Assembly (NCBI GenBank): GCA_001801685.1
Contig: MGYJ01000002.1
Coordinates: 38,216 to 102,215, forward strand
DNA from: Gammaproteobacteria bacterium RIFCSPHIGHO2_12_FULL_63_22
Lineage (GTDB): Bacteria > Pseudomonadota > Gammaproteobacteria > Xanthomonadales > Xanthomonadaceae
DNA: 64,000 nt
Direction of reading: 5' to 3'
The notes under the pieces are model-generated. The model had not been told where the DNA came from, made no database searches, and saw nothing but the letters and a program-made list of their open reading frames with translations. Positions 16,963-25,590 of the stretch are shown one piece after another (position 1 is the stretch's first letter; each line of letters begins with the position of its first letter). A program made the position numbers and the translations under genes.

Positions 16963-18387
16963 ATGTCCAGACCAACCATCGCCATCGCCTTGGCGATGCT
17001 CGCGGCAAGCGCCTCCGCGGCGCCGGCAAAGCCCGCCGCCGATCCTTATCCCAGTACCTACCAGCGCATTCCTGCCCCCGCCGTACTCATCCGCAACGCC
17101 ACCGTGCTCACCGGCACCGGCGAACGGCTAGAGGGCAGCGACGTGGTGATGGACCAGGGCCGCATCGTGGCCGTCGGCCAGGGCCTGCAGGCGCCGGAGG
17201 GTGCCCAGGTCATCGACGGCACCGGCAAGTGGGTCACCCCCGGCATCATCGACGTGCATTCGCACCTGGGCGTGTACCCGAGCCCCGGCGTCAGCGCGCA
17301 TGAAGACGGCAACGAGATGTCCAGCCCGGTCACGCCCAACGTGTGGGCCGAGCACGCCCTCTGGCCGCAGGACCCGGGCTTCGGCACCGCGCTGGCTGGC
17401 GGCGTCACTTCGATGCAGATCCTGCCCGGCTCGGGCAACCTGATCGGCGGCCGCGGCGTGACGGTGAAGAATGTTTCCGCCGTCACCTACCAGGCCATGA
17501 AATTCCCGGGCGCACCCTGGGGACTGAAGATGGCCTGCGGTGAAAACCCCAAGCGCGTATATGGCAGCAAGGGCGGCACGCCGATGACCCGAATGGGCAA
17601 CGTCGCCGGCTATCGCACCGCCTTCATCGATGCGCAGGCCTACATGCGCAGCTGGGACAAGTATCTGTCCGGGCAGACGTCCGACGAGACGCCGAAGAAG
17701 AAATCGCGTTGGGGCAAGCAGGACGAGGAGTCAGGTGCGAAAGGCGACGAACCGCCTTCGCGCGACCTCGCCAAGGAAACTCTGATGGGCGCGATGAAGG
17801 GCGACATCCGCGTGCACATCCACTGCTATCGCGCCGACGAGATGGCGATCATGCTCGACCTCGCCAAGGAATTCGGCTTCAAGGTCGCCGCTTTCCACCA
17901 TGGCGTCGAAGCCTACAAGCTGGCCGATCGCCTCGCGGCCGAAGGCGTGTGCGGCGCGCTGTGGGCCGACTGGTGGGGCTTCAAGATGGAAGCCCTGGAC
18001 GGCGTGGAAGAAAACGTGGCGCTGGTCGATCGCCCGGCGAATGGTTGCGCCATCGTGCACTCCGATTCGTCCGAGGGCATCCAGCGGCTCAACCAGGAAG
18101 CGGCGAAGATGATGGCGCACGGACGCGCGGCGGGCATGGATATCCGGCCCGAACGCGCGATCCGCTGGCTTACCGCGAATCCCGCCAAGGCGCTCGGCAT
18201 TGACGGCCAGACCGGCACGCTCGAGTCCGGCAAGATGGCTGACGTCGTGATCTGGAACAGCACGCCCTTCAGCGTCTATGCCCACGCGGAAAAGGTGTTC
18301 GTCGACGGCGCCCTGCTTTACGACCGCGCTGACAAATCGCGCCAGCCCAGATCCGACTTCATGCTGGGCCTGGGGGTGTCGCCATGA
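16963..18387 (+). CDS. Secreted metal-dependent amidohydrolase (first of pair)
   Basis: Exported hydrolase of the amidohydrolase superfamily (imidazolonepropionase-like), 474 residues. Signal peptide about 1-20 (ASASAA/P). Metal ligands are visible: His99 and His101 (IIDVHSH), HIHCYRADE, FHHGVE and the conserved Asp in VHSDSSEG. The usual C-terminal RWLTANPAKALGI...LESGKMADVVIWN closes the beta-sandwich. The substrate is unknown; relatives act on peptides, cyclic amides or imidazolones. A GGGGAGA site precedes the ATG. The stop overlaps the start of the second amidohydrolase (ATGA), so the two are coupled. Confidence 0.88.
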   Translation: MSRPTIAIALAMLAASASAAPAKPAADPYPSTYQRIPAPAVLIRNATVLTGTGERLEGSDVVMDQGRIVAVGQGLQAPEGAQVIDGTGKWVTPGIIDVHSHLGVYPSPGVSAHEDGNEMSSPVTPNVWAEHALWPQDPGFGTALAGGVTSMQILPGSGNLIGGRGVTVKNVSAVTYQAMKFPGAPWGLKMACGENPKRVYGSKGGTPMTRMGNVAGYRTAFIDAQAYMRSWDKYLSGQTSDETPKKKSRWGKQDEESGAKGDEPPSRDLAKETLMGAMKGDIRVHIHCYRADEMAIMLDLAKEFGFKVAAFHHGVEAYKLADRLAAEGVCGALWADWWGFKMEALDGVEENVALVDRPANGCAIVHSDSSEGIQRLNQEAAKMMAHGRAAGMDIRPERAIRWLTANPAKALGIDGQTGTLESGKMADVVIWNSTPFSVYAHAEKVFVDGALLYDRADKSRQPRSDFMLGLGVSP

Positions 18388-19640
18388 AGCGCCTGGTCCT
18401 TTCCCTGTTGCTGGTCGCGGGTAGCGCCACGGCGCAGGACGTATTGATTCGCAACGCCACCGTGCACACCGCCGGCAGCCGCGGCACGATCAAGAATGCC
18501 GACGTGCTGGTGCAGCGCGGCATCATCCGTTCCGTCGGCCCGAAGTTGCTGACGCCGCCCGGCGTGAAAGTTTTCGATGCCAATGGCAAGTCACTCACGC
18601 CCGGCTTGTTCGCCGGCTTCTCCGACATCGGCCTGGAAGAAGTCTCCGCTGAAAAGAGCACCGTCGACAGTTCGATTGAACTGGCCGGCACGGGCGTTCC
18701 GCAGACGCGTCCGGAATTCGACGTCACCATCGCCTACAACCCGGCCTCGATGGTCATACCCGTGGCGCGCATGGGTGGACTTACCTTCACCGCGCTCACC
18801 GCCAACTCGGGTGGCAGCCTGATCGCGGGCCAGGGCGGCGTGGTTCGCCTGGATGGCGATCCGTCGGCGGCGATGACCGGCACGCGACTGTTGTTCGTCA
18901 ACCTCGGCGCGGGCGCGGATGGCATGACCGGCGGTTCGCGTGCCGGCCAGTACATGTTGCTCGACCAGGCGGTGCGCGAGGCACGCGGCCAGGCGCCCTA
19001 CGCCTCACCGTATGTCTTGCTCACGCCCGCAGGCCGCGAAACATTGGCGCGCTACCTGGCCGGCGGCCGCGTGGTATTCAGTGTTGATCGCGCGGCGGAC
19101 ATCCGCCAGTTGCTCAGCTTCTGTCGCAAGCACGGCCTGCCGGTCCTGATCACCGGCGGCGCCGAAGCATGGAAGGTCGCGACCGAGCTGAAGGCCGCCA
19201 ATGCCACCGTCTTCCTGGATGCGCTGCAGAACCTGCCCTCGGGTTTCGACCAACTGGGCTCGCGCCTCGACAACGCCGCGCTGCTGGTTCGTTCGGGAGT
19301 GAAGGTGGCGCTGGTGTCGCCCGACAGCACGCACAACGCGCGCAAGATTCGCCAGGCGGCGGGCAATGCGGTTGCCAATGGCCTGTCGTGGGAAGACGGA
19401 CTCGCCTCGATTACCCGGGTGCCGGCGCAGGCGCTCGGCGTCGGCGACAAGGTCGGTCGCATCGAAGTGGGAATGGAAGCCGACCTCGCGCTTTGGGACG
19501 GCGATCCGCTGGAGGTCAGCACGCTGGCCGAGGCAGTCTGGATGCATGGCACGTCCATGCCGCTGCGCTCGCGCCAGACGCAATTGCGAGACAGATACCT
19601 GCAGGATCCAGGCACCCTGCCCCGCGCTTACTCGCGCTGA
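18384..19640 (+). CDS. Amidohydrolase-like protein lacking metal ligands (second of pair)
   Basis: Exported 418-residue homologue of the preceding protein (signal peptide about 1-17). The superfamily frame is clear (VLIRNATVHTAGSRG, SLTPGLFAGFSDIG, ALGVGDKVGRIEVGMEADLALWDGDPL), but the HxH of strand 1 is replaced: the positions of His99 and His101 in the partner are Phe79 and Asp81 here, and later His ligands are also not evident. It is probably a non-catalytic partner subunit or has a different chemistry. Strict translational coupling with the active-looking homologue supports a heteromeric complex. Confidence 0.85.
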   Translation: MKRLVLSLLLVAGSATAQDVLIRNATVHTAGSRGTIKNADVLVQRGIIRSVGPKLLTPPGVKVFDANGKSLTPGLFAGFSDIGLEEVSAEKSTVDSSIELAGTGVPQTRPEFDVTIAYNPASMVIPVARMGGLTFTALTANSGGSLIAGQGGVVRLDGDPSAAMTGTRLLFVNLGAGADGMTGGSRAGQYMLLDQAVREARGQAPYASPYVLLTPAGRETLARYLAGGRVVFSVDRAADIRQLLSFCRKHGLPVLITGGAEAWKVATELKAANATVFLDALQNLPSGFDQLGSRLDNAALLVRSGVKVALVSPDSTHNARKIRQAAGNAVANGLSWEDGLASITRVPAQALGVGDKVGRIEVGMEADLALWDGDPLEVSTLAEAVWMHGTSMPLRSRQTQLRDRYLQDPGTLPRAYSR

Positions 19641-19646
19641 ACCCAT

Positions 19647-19680
19647 CGCTGCCGGGCGGACGTCGCCCGTCAGCGGTTTT
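19647..19680 (+). terminator. Terminator of the amidohydrolase operon
   Basis: A stem of CGCTG-CGGGCG with CGCCCG-CAGCG (one C/T mismatch, five-base loop) is followed by GTTTT. It overlaps the last codons of the convergent LuxR-type gene. Confidence 0.6.
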
Positions 19681-20359
19681 CCGCGTCCATCGCGCGCAAG
19701 GCCAGCAAGGTCCGGCCGCCCACGCCCACGCGCTCGAAGATGTTGTGCAGGTGGGTCTTGACCGTGGTCGGGCTGATGCCGAGTTGTCGGCCGATCTGCT
19801 TGTTGCTCAAGCCGCGCGCGACACAGGCTGCGATTTCACGCTGGCGTTCGGTCATGCGCTCGCCGCCTTCTTCGTGACGGTGCACGGCCGCATGTACCTG
19901 GACCTGCGCCAGCAAGTGGGTCAACACCTGCGCAAAAAGTTTCCGGCTCAGCCACAACTCGCCCGCGCGCACCGCGCGCACCGCCTGCAGCACCTCCTCC
20001 GGCGCGGAGTCGATCGACAGGCAGCCGCGCACGCCCACCCCGATCGCTGAGAAAACGCCTTCACTGCACAGCTGCTCGAAACGGACGACCAGCTTGGGCG
20101 CAGGGTCGAAATCCGGCGGCACCGGATGGTCGGCCAGGAAGGCCGGCAGCCACGCTTCGTCAATCAACCAGACGCCGCTGCCACAGGTCGAATCCGCCAA
20201 CGCGGAGACATCGTCGATGCACTGGAGCCGGTGCGGCAGGCCGGGCGCGGCATGCTGGAATGCGCCTTCGATGCGCTTTCGCCAATCACGATCCGGGCTG
20301 GCCAGCACCAGTAGATCGGGGGCCGGCTCGGAAACCACCTGTTGCGCCACGGCGTTCAT
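19670..20359 (-). CDS. LuxR-family DNA-binding regulator with degenerate receiver
   Basis: Regulator of 229 residues. The C-terminal 65 residues form a LuxR/FixJ helix-turn-helix (MTERQREIAACVARGLSNKQIGRQLGISP...TVKTHLHNIF). The N-terminal 140 residues look like a receiver fold (LLVLASPDRDWRKR at the start, KLVVRF, ...CLSIDSAPEEVLQAVRAVRAGELWLS), but the acidic pocket is weak and a clear phospho-Asp cannot be assigned. It may be an atypical response regulator. It is divergent from the large exported protein at 20566, with repeats in the spacer that could be its operator. Confidence 0.82.
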   Translation of the reverse strand: MNAVAQQVVSEPAPDLLVLASPDRDWRKRIEGAFQHAAPGLPHRLQCIDDVSALADSTCGSGVWLIDEAWLPAFLADHPVPPDFDPAPKLVVRFEQLCSEGVFSAIGVGVRGCLSIDSAPEEVLQAVRAVRAGELWLSRKLFAQVLTHLLAQVQVHAAVHRHEEGGERMTERQREIAACVARGLSNKQIGRQLGISPTTVKTHLHNIFERVGVGGRTLLALRAMDAENR

Positions 20360-20449
20360 CGATTACCTGTTACCTGCCAAAAAAATTGGCGTTGTGCATC
20401 ACAGCAAACGCAGCCGCCGCACAGATGCGGTCATCGGCATACATCCAAC

Positions 20450-20474
20450 GGCGTATTGCTCCATTTGGCGTATT
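20450..20474. promoter_or_regulatory. Direct repeats, candidate operator of the LuxR-type regulator
   Basis: GGCGTATT occurs at 20450 and again at 20467, 17 bp apart, followed by the inverted repeat CCGCC-TAGC-GGCGG (20475-20488). They lie between the divergent regulator and exported-protein genes. Operator function is inference. Confidence 0.4.
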
Positions 20475-20510
20475 CCGCCTAGCGGCGGCACGGCTGATTC
20501 TTGCCCTCCC

Positions 20511-20531
20511 CCGACAGCGTGGGGCTGTCGG
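20511..20531 (+). promoter_or_regulatory. Leader hairpin before the exported protein gene
   Basis: CCGACAGC and GCTGTCGG pair around a five-base loop, 35 bp before the ATG and about 20 bp before the AAGGAGA ribosome site. It could stabilise the mRNA 5' end or act as an attenuator; it has no T-run immediately after it. Confidence 0.4.
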
Positions 20532-20565
20532 CACTCCGCGAAAAATATCAAAAAGGAGAATCACC

Positions 20566-22290
20566 ATGCGACGAGTACCTGCATCTGCCAGCCGGTGGCG
20601 GTCGCTGCCCCGGGCTGGTCTGTTCGTTTCCCTCCTCCTGGCCTGCGGAGCCGCACTGGCCGGCGCGCCGGTGAAGGATCCCAACGTCTTCGAGCTCGAT
20701 GGCAATGCCCATGACCAGGCGCCCGCGGGCGACGACTGGGAATTGATCGCGCCTGACGGAACCGGCGGAAATGCATTGCGAGGCGTCTTCATTACCGACT
20801 CGGTGACGGGAGACGACAAGATCTTCCACGGCGGCGGTTCGAAAGACGTGCGCGATATCAGCCAATGGGGCGCCACCACGGGTGAACCACCCGACAAGAA
20901 CGATATCGAACACGCCTACGCGGCCGCTTACAACGTCGGCGGCGACCTGGTCATCTATTTTGGCCTGGACCGCTTCTCCACGGACGGCGACTCGGCGATG
21001 GGTTTCTGGTTCTTCAAGAACAACATCGGCACCACCGCCACGGGCTTCAGCGGTGTGCATGCGGTTGGCGACATCCTGGTGACCAGCGACAACGTCACGG
21101 GCGGCACCGTCAGCGTCATCAACGTGTTCAAGTGGGTGGGCGGACAGAATCCGCTGCAACTCCTGGCGTCGTCGACGACGGGCGGTGGCAGTACTGATGG
21201 CGCAGGCGTGTTCTGCCTCACCAACACCTACGCCTGCGCGATACGCAATGCAACGGCGCAACCGGTACCGGCAAGCTGGGGCGGCTACACCTTCAAGGGC
21301 GCGGGCGCGGTCAACGACTTCCCGCCGTTTGCTTTCTATGAGGGCGGCGTCAACATCAGCGCGCTGCTGGGCGGGTCGGAGACACCCTGCTTCAGTTCCT
21401 TCATGGCGATGACGCGCACCTCGGCTTCCGAGACCGCGCAACTCAAGGACTTTGCCCTGGGTGCGTTCCCGCTTTGCGGCATTTCGGTCGGCAAGGCCTG
21501 CGTGGTCGATGCTGACAGCCCGAAGATCAACAGCGATGGCGAAAGCATCCACACCAAGTTCAACATCCCGATCACCAATACGGGCGTCGGCACGGTCTAT
21601 GACCTTTCCATCGAGGAAGACACCGCGCTGCCAGGCAGCTTCGCCACTTCTTGCCATGTCAGCTCGCCGATCGTCTCGGGCAACATGTCCACCGATGGCG
21701 CCGTTGCAGTATTGGCGTCGCTCGGCGCGGGCGCCACGTCGAACATCATCGTGGAATGCGACAGCAAGGCCAATCCACTGGTCAACTCGGTGACGGCACG
21801 CGCGAAGTCCACGCAAGCCCAGGCCAACCGCGACTTGTCGGCTTCGCACACGACAGGATCCGGTGAAACCTGCGCCGTGCAACCCGACCCGGCGATCATC
21901 GTCACCAAGGAATGCGCTCCCTCGACGGGTGCGCCCACGGGCGTCAAGCTAAAGGTGGGCGGTGGTTTCGAGGTCTGCGTGAATATCTCGGTGAAGAATG
22001 ACTCGGTCGAATCGCTCAAGAGCGTCAGCATCACCGACAACCACATCGGTGCATTGCTGACCGGCGGAACGCTGACTCCGGGCCAGACCGTGACGTACAA
22101 CAACCAGTGCTACACGGCGACCAACGCCGATGGCAACGAGACCAATCCGGCTGAGGCCGCATTCAGCGACGAGGTCAACGTGAGTGGCGTCGGTGCGATC
22201 AGCGGCGAACCGGTAGGCGACCCGGCACTGCCGGAAGCCACCGCTACTTGCAAGCTATGCCCTTGCAGCGGACCGAGTTGCGCTCCGTAA
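20566..22290 (+). CDS. Large exported protein with DUF11-like repeats and Cys-rich end
   Basis: A 574-residue secreted protein with an N-terminal signal peptide (about 1-33, ACGAALAGA). The first 330 residues form an unrecognised beta-rich domain (LVIYFGLDRFSTDGDSAMGFWFFKN), seen in bacterial surface proteins before DUF11 modules. Two repeats follow (about 340-460 and 465-570) of the DUF11/Ig-like type, each with paired cysteines and an ITNTGVGTVYDLS- or SVKNDSVESLKSV-type strand. The protein ends in a short CKLCPCSGPSC tail rather than a known sorting signal. The start has a strong AAAAGGAGAA. A perfect terminator follows. Probably a surface or matrix protein. Confidence 0.75.
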   Translation: MRRVPASASRWRSLPRAGLFVSLLLACGAALAGAPVKDPNVFELDGNAHDQAPAGDDWELIAPDGTGGNALRGVFITDSVTGDDKIFHGGGSKDVRDISQWGATTGEPPDKNDIEHAYAAAYNVGGDLVIYFGLDRFSTDGDSAMGFWFFKNNIGTTATGFSGVHAVGDILVTSDNVTGGTVSVINVFKWVGGQNPLQLLASSTTGGGSTDGAGVFCLTNTYACAIRNATAQPVPASWGGYTFKGAGAVNDFPPFAFYEGGVNISALLGGSETPCFSSFMAMTRTSASETAQLKDFALGAFPLCGISVGKACVVDADSPKINSDGESIHTKFNIPITNTGVGTVYDLSIEEDTALPGSFATSCHVSSPIVSGNMSTDGAVAVLASLGAGATSNIIVECDSKANPLVNSVTARAKSTQAQANRDLSASHTTGSGETCAVQPDPAIIVTKECAPSTGAPTGVKLKVGGGFEVCVNISVKNDSVESLKSVSITDNHIGALLTGGTLTPGQTVTYNNQCYTATNADGNETNPAEAAFSDEVNVSGVGAISGEPVGDPALPEATATCKLCPCSGPSCAP

Positions 22291-22310
22291 ACGTGGCAGG
22301 TGGGTAATGG

Positions 22311-22341
22311 AAGGGCGATGGCTTCGGCCATCGCCCTTTTT
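22311..22341 (+). terminator. Strong Rho-independent terminator
   Basis: A perfect 12-bp stem (AAGGGCGATGGC with GCCATCGCCCTT) closes a TTCG tetraloop and runs into a T-tract. It ends transcription of the exported-protein gene and lies 22 bp from the stop of the convergent protease gene. Confidence 0.95.
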
Positions 22342-22362
22342 ATTGCTGCGTCGCTGGCGTGG

Positions 22363-23982
22363 CTACTGCACCGAAAACGTGGTATTCGCCGTGGCTGTCT
22401 GGTTGCCGATCTTGGCTTGCGCGCGCAAGCCATAACCGCCCCGCGCATCCTTCTTGGCCAGCTTGTAGACGGCGCTGGCGGTGCCGTTGCTGCCAGTGAC
22501 AGCGTTGACGCTGACACTGCTGCCGTTCGGGCGGGTGATGGTGAACGTGACGCTGATGCCGACGACCGGAACCCCGTTGTCGAGGACCTGCGAACCCATG
22601 CCAACCGTTTCACCACGAAGATAGGACGCCTTCGACGTCGCCACCGTCTCCGTGAGGTTGCTCGTGCTGCCACCGCCGCCGCCACCACCGGCCTGCATCG
22701 TCACATCGACCACCGCGCCCGTCGCATCGGTGGAAACAACTTTCACTGTGACTTTGGCGACCGAATCGGCATAGGTCGCACCCGCCATCAGCGCGCTGTC
22801 CCACAGATCGACGAAGCCCGAACTGGTATCGCTGTTGGGCGTCATGTCGAGCAGATAGGTGCTGTCGCCATCGCCCTCGGTGGCCGTGCGAACCAGCACG
22901 CCCTTCGACAAGGTCCCGTAATAACCGAGCACGGTATCGAAGCCGGTCGGCTGGCGATATTCCAGGTAGTACCAGGTGGTTGCTCCGCTGGCATCGATGC
23001 CGCGCGGGATGCGCACTGCGCGCGTGCCGCTGGTTCCGGAGTACGGGGCCAGCGTGACGCGGCCGCTCGCCGACATCGTCACCATGCCGGTCGACCAGCC
23101 CAGGCGTTGCTTCTGGAACGCGTTGTAGTGGCCTTCCAGGTTGCCCATGATGTCGGCCGCATCGCCGTAGCTGAGCGGCGTGCAGGTGGTGCCCAGCGGA
23201 CTGAGGTCGCAATCGAGTCCGTGCGAGTGCATCAGGCCCAGGTTGTGGCCGAACTCGTGTCCGAAATTTTCCAGGTCGAACTTGCCATTGAACCAGGCGC
23301 GCGTGTTCGCGCCACCCACGTCGGCCAGGCCGGCCCAGGTGCAGGCGTTTTTCGGGAAGACATAGAACTTGCGCGTGTAGGCGGAAAGATTGTTGCCGGC
23401 CGAAGTCGCGGCCTGGTCGGCGAGCTGGCTGATCTGCGCGGGGTCGCAGGCCGACTTGCTGATCGGCAAGGTGTACCAGCCCATGACGCTGCCCGACAGC
23501 CAGGCCTGGCCGCCGGAGTTTTCGCGAAGGAAGGCATCGGTGGTTCCGAACACGGCCTGCTGCACCGTGGCCGCACTTACCGGCTGGGTCGTGGCATCAC
23601 TGAAGTTGACCAGGATGACGGCCACGTTCTGCACGCCCGTGGCGTACGCCAGCTCGGCTGGGGCAGTGGCGGCGAGTTCGACGGTGCCAGTGCTGTCGAG
23701 CGCCAGCACGTTGCCCAGGCGGCTGCCGCGCGCGCGGACCGTGCTGCCGCTGGTCAGCCGACCACCATTTCGAACGCCTGCCAGCTCCACGCGCCGGGAC
23801 GCCTGGTCCACGAAGTAGCGCTCGACTGCGCGGCCGTTGGCATGATCTTCCACCTGGATTTGCAGCCGGCCCTGCACCAGTCCGACGTTCGCCGACGCTG
23901 GCAGTATCGCCATGGAAACCGCAAGGCCGAAAAGGACAGCGCCGATCCGGCGCACGCGCGTAACTGTGTTGGTTCGAGACAT
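22363..23982 (-). CDS. Secreted zinc metalloprotease, gametolysin (M11)-like
   Basis: Exported protease of 539 residues. Signal peptide about 1-31 (PASANV). The zinc site is HEFGHNLGLMH at residues 242-252, followed by SHG as in peptidase family M11, and a candidate Met-turn (DAADIMGN). Cysteine pairs near the active site (ACDP, NACTW, LDCDL, GTTCT) fit a secreted enzyme. A glycine linker (GGGGGGG, about 440) leads to an Ig-like C-terminal domain (VTFTITRPNGSSVSVNAVTGSNGTASAVY). The N-terminal 110 residues may be a propeptide. Convergent with the exported protein gene. Confidence 0.87.
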   Translation of the reverse strand: MSRTNTVTRVRRIGAVLFGLAVSMAILPASANVGLVQGRLQIQVEDHANGRAVERYFVDQASRRVELAGVRNGGRLTSGSTVRARGSRLGNVLALDSTGTVELAATAPAELAYATGVQNVAVILVNFSDATTQPVSAATVQQAVFGTTDAFLRENSGGQAWLSGSVMGWYTLPISKSACDPAQISQLADQAATSAGNNLSAYTRKFYVFPKNACTWAGLADVGGANTRAWFNGKFDLENFGHEFGHNLGLMHSHGLDCDLSPLGTTCTPLSYGDAADIMGNLEGHYNAFQKQRLGWSTGMVTMSASGRVTLAPYSGTSGTRAVRIPRGIDASGATTWYYLEYRQPTGFDTVLGYYGTLSKGVLVRTATEGDGDSTYLLDMTPNSDTSSGFVDLWDSALMAGATYADSVAKVTVKVVSTDATGAVVDVTMQAGGGGGGGSTSNLTETVATSKASYLRGETVGMGSQVLDNGVPVVGISVTFTITRPNGSSVSVNAVTGSNGTASAVYKLAKKDARGGYGLRAQAKIGNQTATANTTFSVQ

Positions 23983-24204
23983 TCAGGGCACCGTGGAAAT
24001 GGGGGGAGGCGGCCAGGAGGCGGCCGAACTATAGGTGCCCGGTGTCGGCGCAAAATGTAGATGCGGTCTCAGTTTTGACGTTCAGGAAAGCGGCAATTTC
24101 GCCATTCGCAACACGCATCACACGCGTCGCATGTCGTCGCACGCGGTCACAATTGCGATACGCTGCCGGTTGCACGGCAAGCCCGCCGGAATGGAATCCA
24201 GACG

Positions 24205-24549
24205 ATGGCTACGAAATATTTCCTGCGCCTTCCCGAACCCGCCAATGCACGCGGAAACGACATCGACCTCGCGTTCCGCAGCGAGGGCGCGGAGGGGTTG
24301 GCAACCGAGTTCCAGGACGCGCTGCGCAGCGCGGGCTTGTTCGAACGTTGGCGCGCCCGCCAGGAAGATCCCGACGCCGTGGACGTGTCTCTCGGCGCCG
24401 TTGATCCGGCCGCCACCGTGCGCGGCGAACAGAGCGGACTCGCCATCGACCTGGTCGCGACCACGTCCCTGCCCGGCAACGTGTTCAAGCACCGCCTGCG
24501 ACTGCTTGCAGGCAGTGGTTGGGAACTACGCGATGTAACTGCCGGCTAA
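24205..24549 (+). CDS. Hypothetical protein, 114 residues
   Basis: Small soluble acidic protein without signal peptide or membrane segment, unrecognised. It looks compact (FLRLPEPANARGNDIDLAFRSEGAEGLATEFQDAL... predicted alpha/beta) and has no cysteine. The ATG at 24205 is preceded by a weak GACG; an upstream start is not supported. It is divergent from the protease and converges on the coiled-coil protein. Confidence 0.6.
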   Translation: MATKYFLRLPEPANARGNDIDLAFRSEGAEGLATEFQDALRSAGLFERWRARQEDPDAVDVSLGAVDPAATVRGEQSGLAIDLVATTSLPGNVFKHRLRLLAGSGWELRDVTAG

Positions 24550-24568
24550 TTCCCGGCGCGATTCGACC

Positions 24569-25000
24569 CTAGCCGGTGCGCACGCACTGCTGGGCGCCGG
24601 TATCGCAAGTCCAGCCACCTGCGCACATGTCGGACGTCTGGCAACTGGTGCGGCACAACCCGGACACGGGTTCACACAGGTAGCCGCCGCTGTTCCGGCA
24701 ATTGGACTCGGCGCCTGCGGTGTTGCGGCTGGTCTCGGGGTTCGGGCAATAAGCGCGGACCTCACTGCCACCGACGTTGGTCAGATTGTCGACACGCTGC
24801 TTCAGCGCCGCGTTTTCCTCGCGCAGTCGGGCGTTCTCCCGCTCCAGTCGCGCCTTTTCCAGGGCTTCGGTGTTGAGCTGCGTGGCCTGCGTTGCTGGCC
24901 GCGGGGCCATCTGCAACTGCTGGATGGGCACGACGTTCTGGGCCGAGGCGATGGAAGCAGCGAACAGGCACGCAAGCAAGGCGGCAACTTTCGGACTCAT
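24569..25000 (-). CDS. Secreted coiled-coil, cysteine-rich protein
   Basis: A 143-residue exported protein. Signal peptide about 1-20 (ASIASAQ); then a short coiled coil of heptads (EALEKARLERENARLREENAALKQRV, about 42-70 in parts); then a 60-residue cysteine-rich module with eight cysteines (YCPNPET, NCRNSGGYLC, LCRTSCQTSDMCAGGWTC, QCVRTG). The spacing resembles small disulfide-rich domains of secreted proteins. The ATG at 25000 has GGGGAG upstream; the version starting 13 codons earlier would bury the signal peptide. Function unknown. Confidence 0.72.
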   Translation of the reverse strand: MSPKVAALLACLFAASIASAQNVVPIQQLQMAPRPATQATQLNTEALEKARLERENARLREENAALKQRVDNLTNVGGSEVRAYCPNPETSRNTAGAESNCRNSGGYLCEPVSGLCRTSCQTSDMCAGGWTCDTGAQQCVRTG

Positions 25001-25102
25001 GACCCACTCCCCTGGATTGGTGTGAAAATCATACGCCATGGGGCGGGGCTGGCAAGCCGCCCGGGTTTGCGCACAATAGCCACACTCGCCAGGGGAGCGC
25101 GA

Positions 25103-25135
25103 ATGACTATGCCGGACTGGCGCGGCGCGGCCTAG
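25103..25135 (+). other. Possible ten-codon open frame behind promoter-like and ribosome-site sequence
   Basis: ATG at 25103 follows AGGGGAG by six bases and a CACAAT hexamer (25073) by 30 bp, as upstream of real genes in this window, but the frame (MTMPDWRGAA) stops after ten codons inside the 3' end of the convergent DUF1801 gene. It may be a remnant of a lost gene, a leader peptide or chance. Confidence 0.2.
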
Positions 25136-25557
25136 GCCTTGTCCGGATACGTCTTGCGGACGTAGTCAACGCTGGTCCTGACGAGTTTTTCCAGCACCTT
25201 CTGATCAATGTCGGACAATCGCCTTATATACAGACAGGACTTGCCGGTCTTGTACTTTCCCAGCTTGGCCATCAAGGCTTCACTGGCCAGGAATCCCGGC
25301 ACGATGTAGAGGGTCAGGTCGGGCTTGCGCGACGCGAAGCCGGTGATGCAGGCATCGCCCTTGTGGCCGCTTTCGTATTCGTAGTGGTAGTTGCCAAAGC
25401 CGACGATGGTCGGCCCGAACATGTACGGCTTGCAACCCGTGGCCCGCTGCATCATGGCGGCCAGCGCCAGGCAATCCTTGCGGCGATCGTCATCGGCGAT
25501 GGCGGCGATGAAGTCGTCAACGCTTGCCGAGGTGGCGCGTGTCTTGTTCTCGGCCAT
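25132..25557 (-). CDS. DUF1801 protein (YdhG-like)
   Basis: Cytoplasmic protein of 141 residues in the DUF1801 family, an alpha/beta fold of unknown biochemical function (GFGNYHYEYESGHKGDACITGFASRKPDLTLYIVPG and GKSCLYIRRLSDID are typical). The ATG at 25557 follows a clear GGGAGG seven bases upstream and replaces an in-frame start nine codons earlier. It stands alone on the minus strand, 33 bp after the CoA-transferase stop, and could be transcribed separately. Confidence 0.85.
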   Translation of the reverse strand: MAENKTRATSASVDDFIAAIADDDRRKDCLALAAMMQRATGCKPYMFGPTIVGFGNYHYEYESGHKGDACITGFASRKPDLTLYIVPGFLASEALMAKLGKYKTGKSCLYIRRLSDIDQKVLEKLVRTSVDYVRKTYPDKA

Positions 25558-25590
25558 GGCCTTGCCTCCCTGACTCGAAGGCAAACGATA

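Noticed and set aside
22300-24060. 586-codon plus-strand open frame opposite the metalloprotease
   Set aside because: Shadow of the zinc protease, whose HEFGHNLGLMH motif and signal peptide fix the minus strand as coding; the frame also starts inside a terminator.
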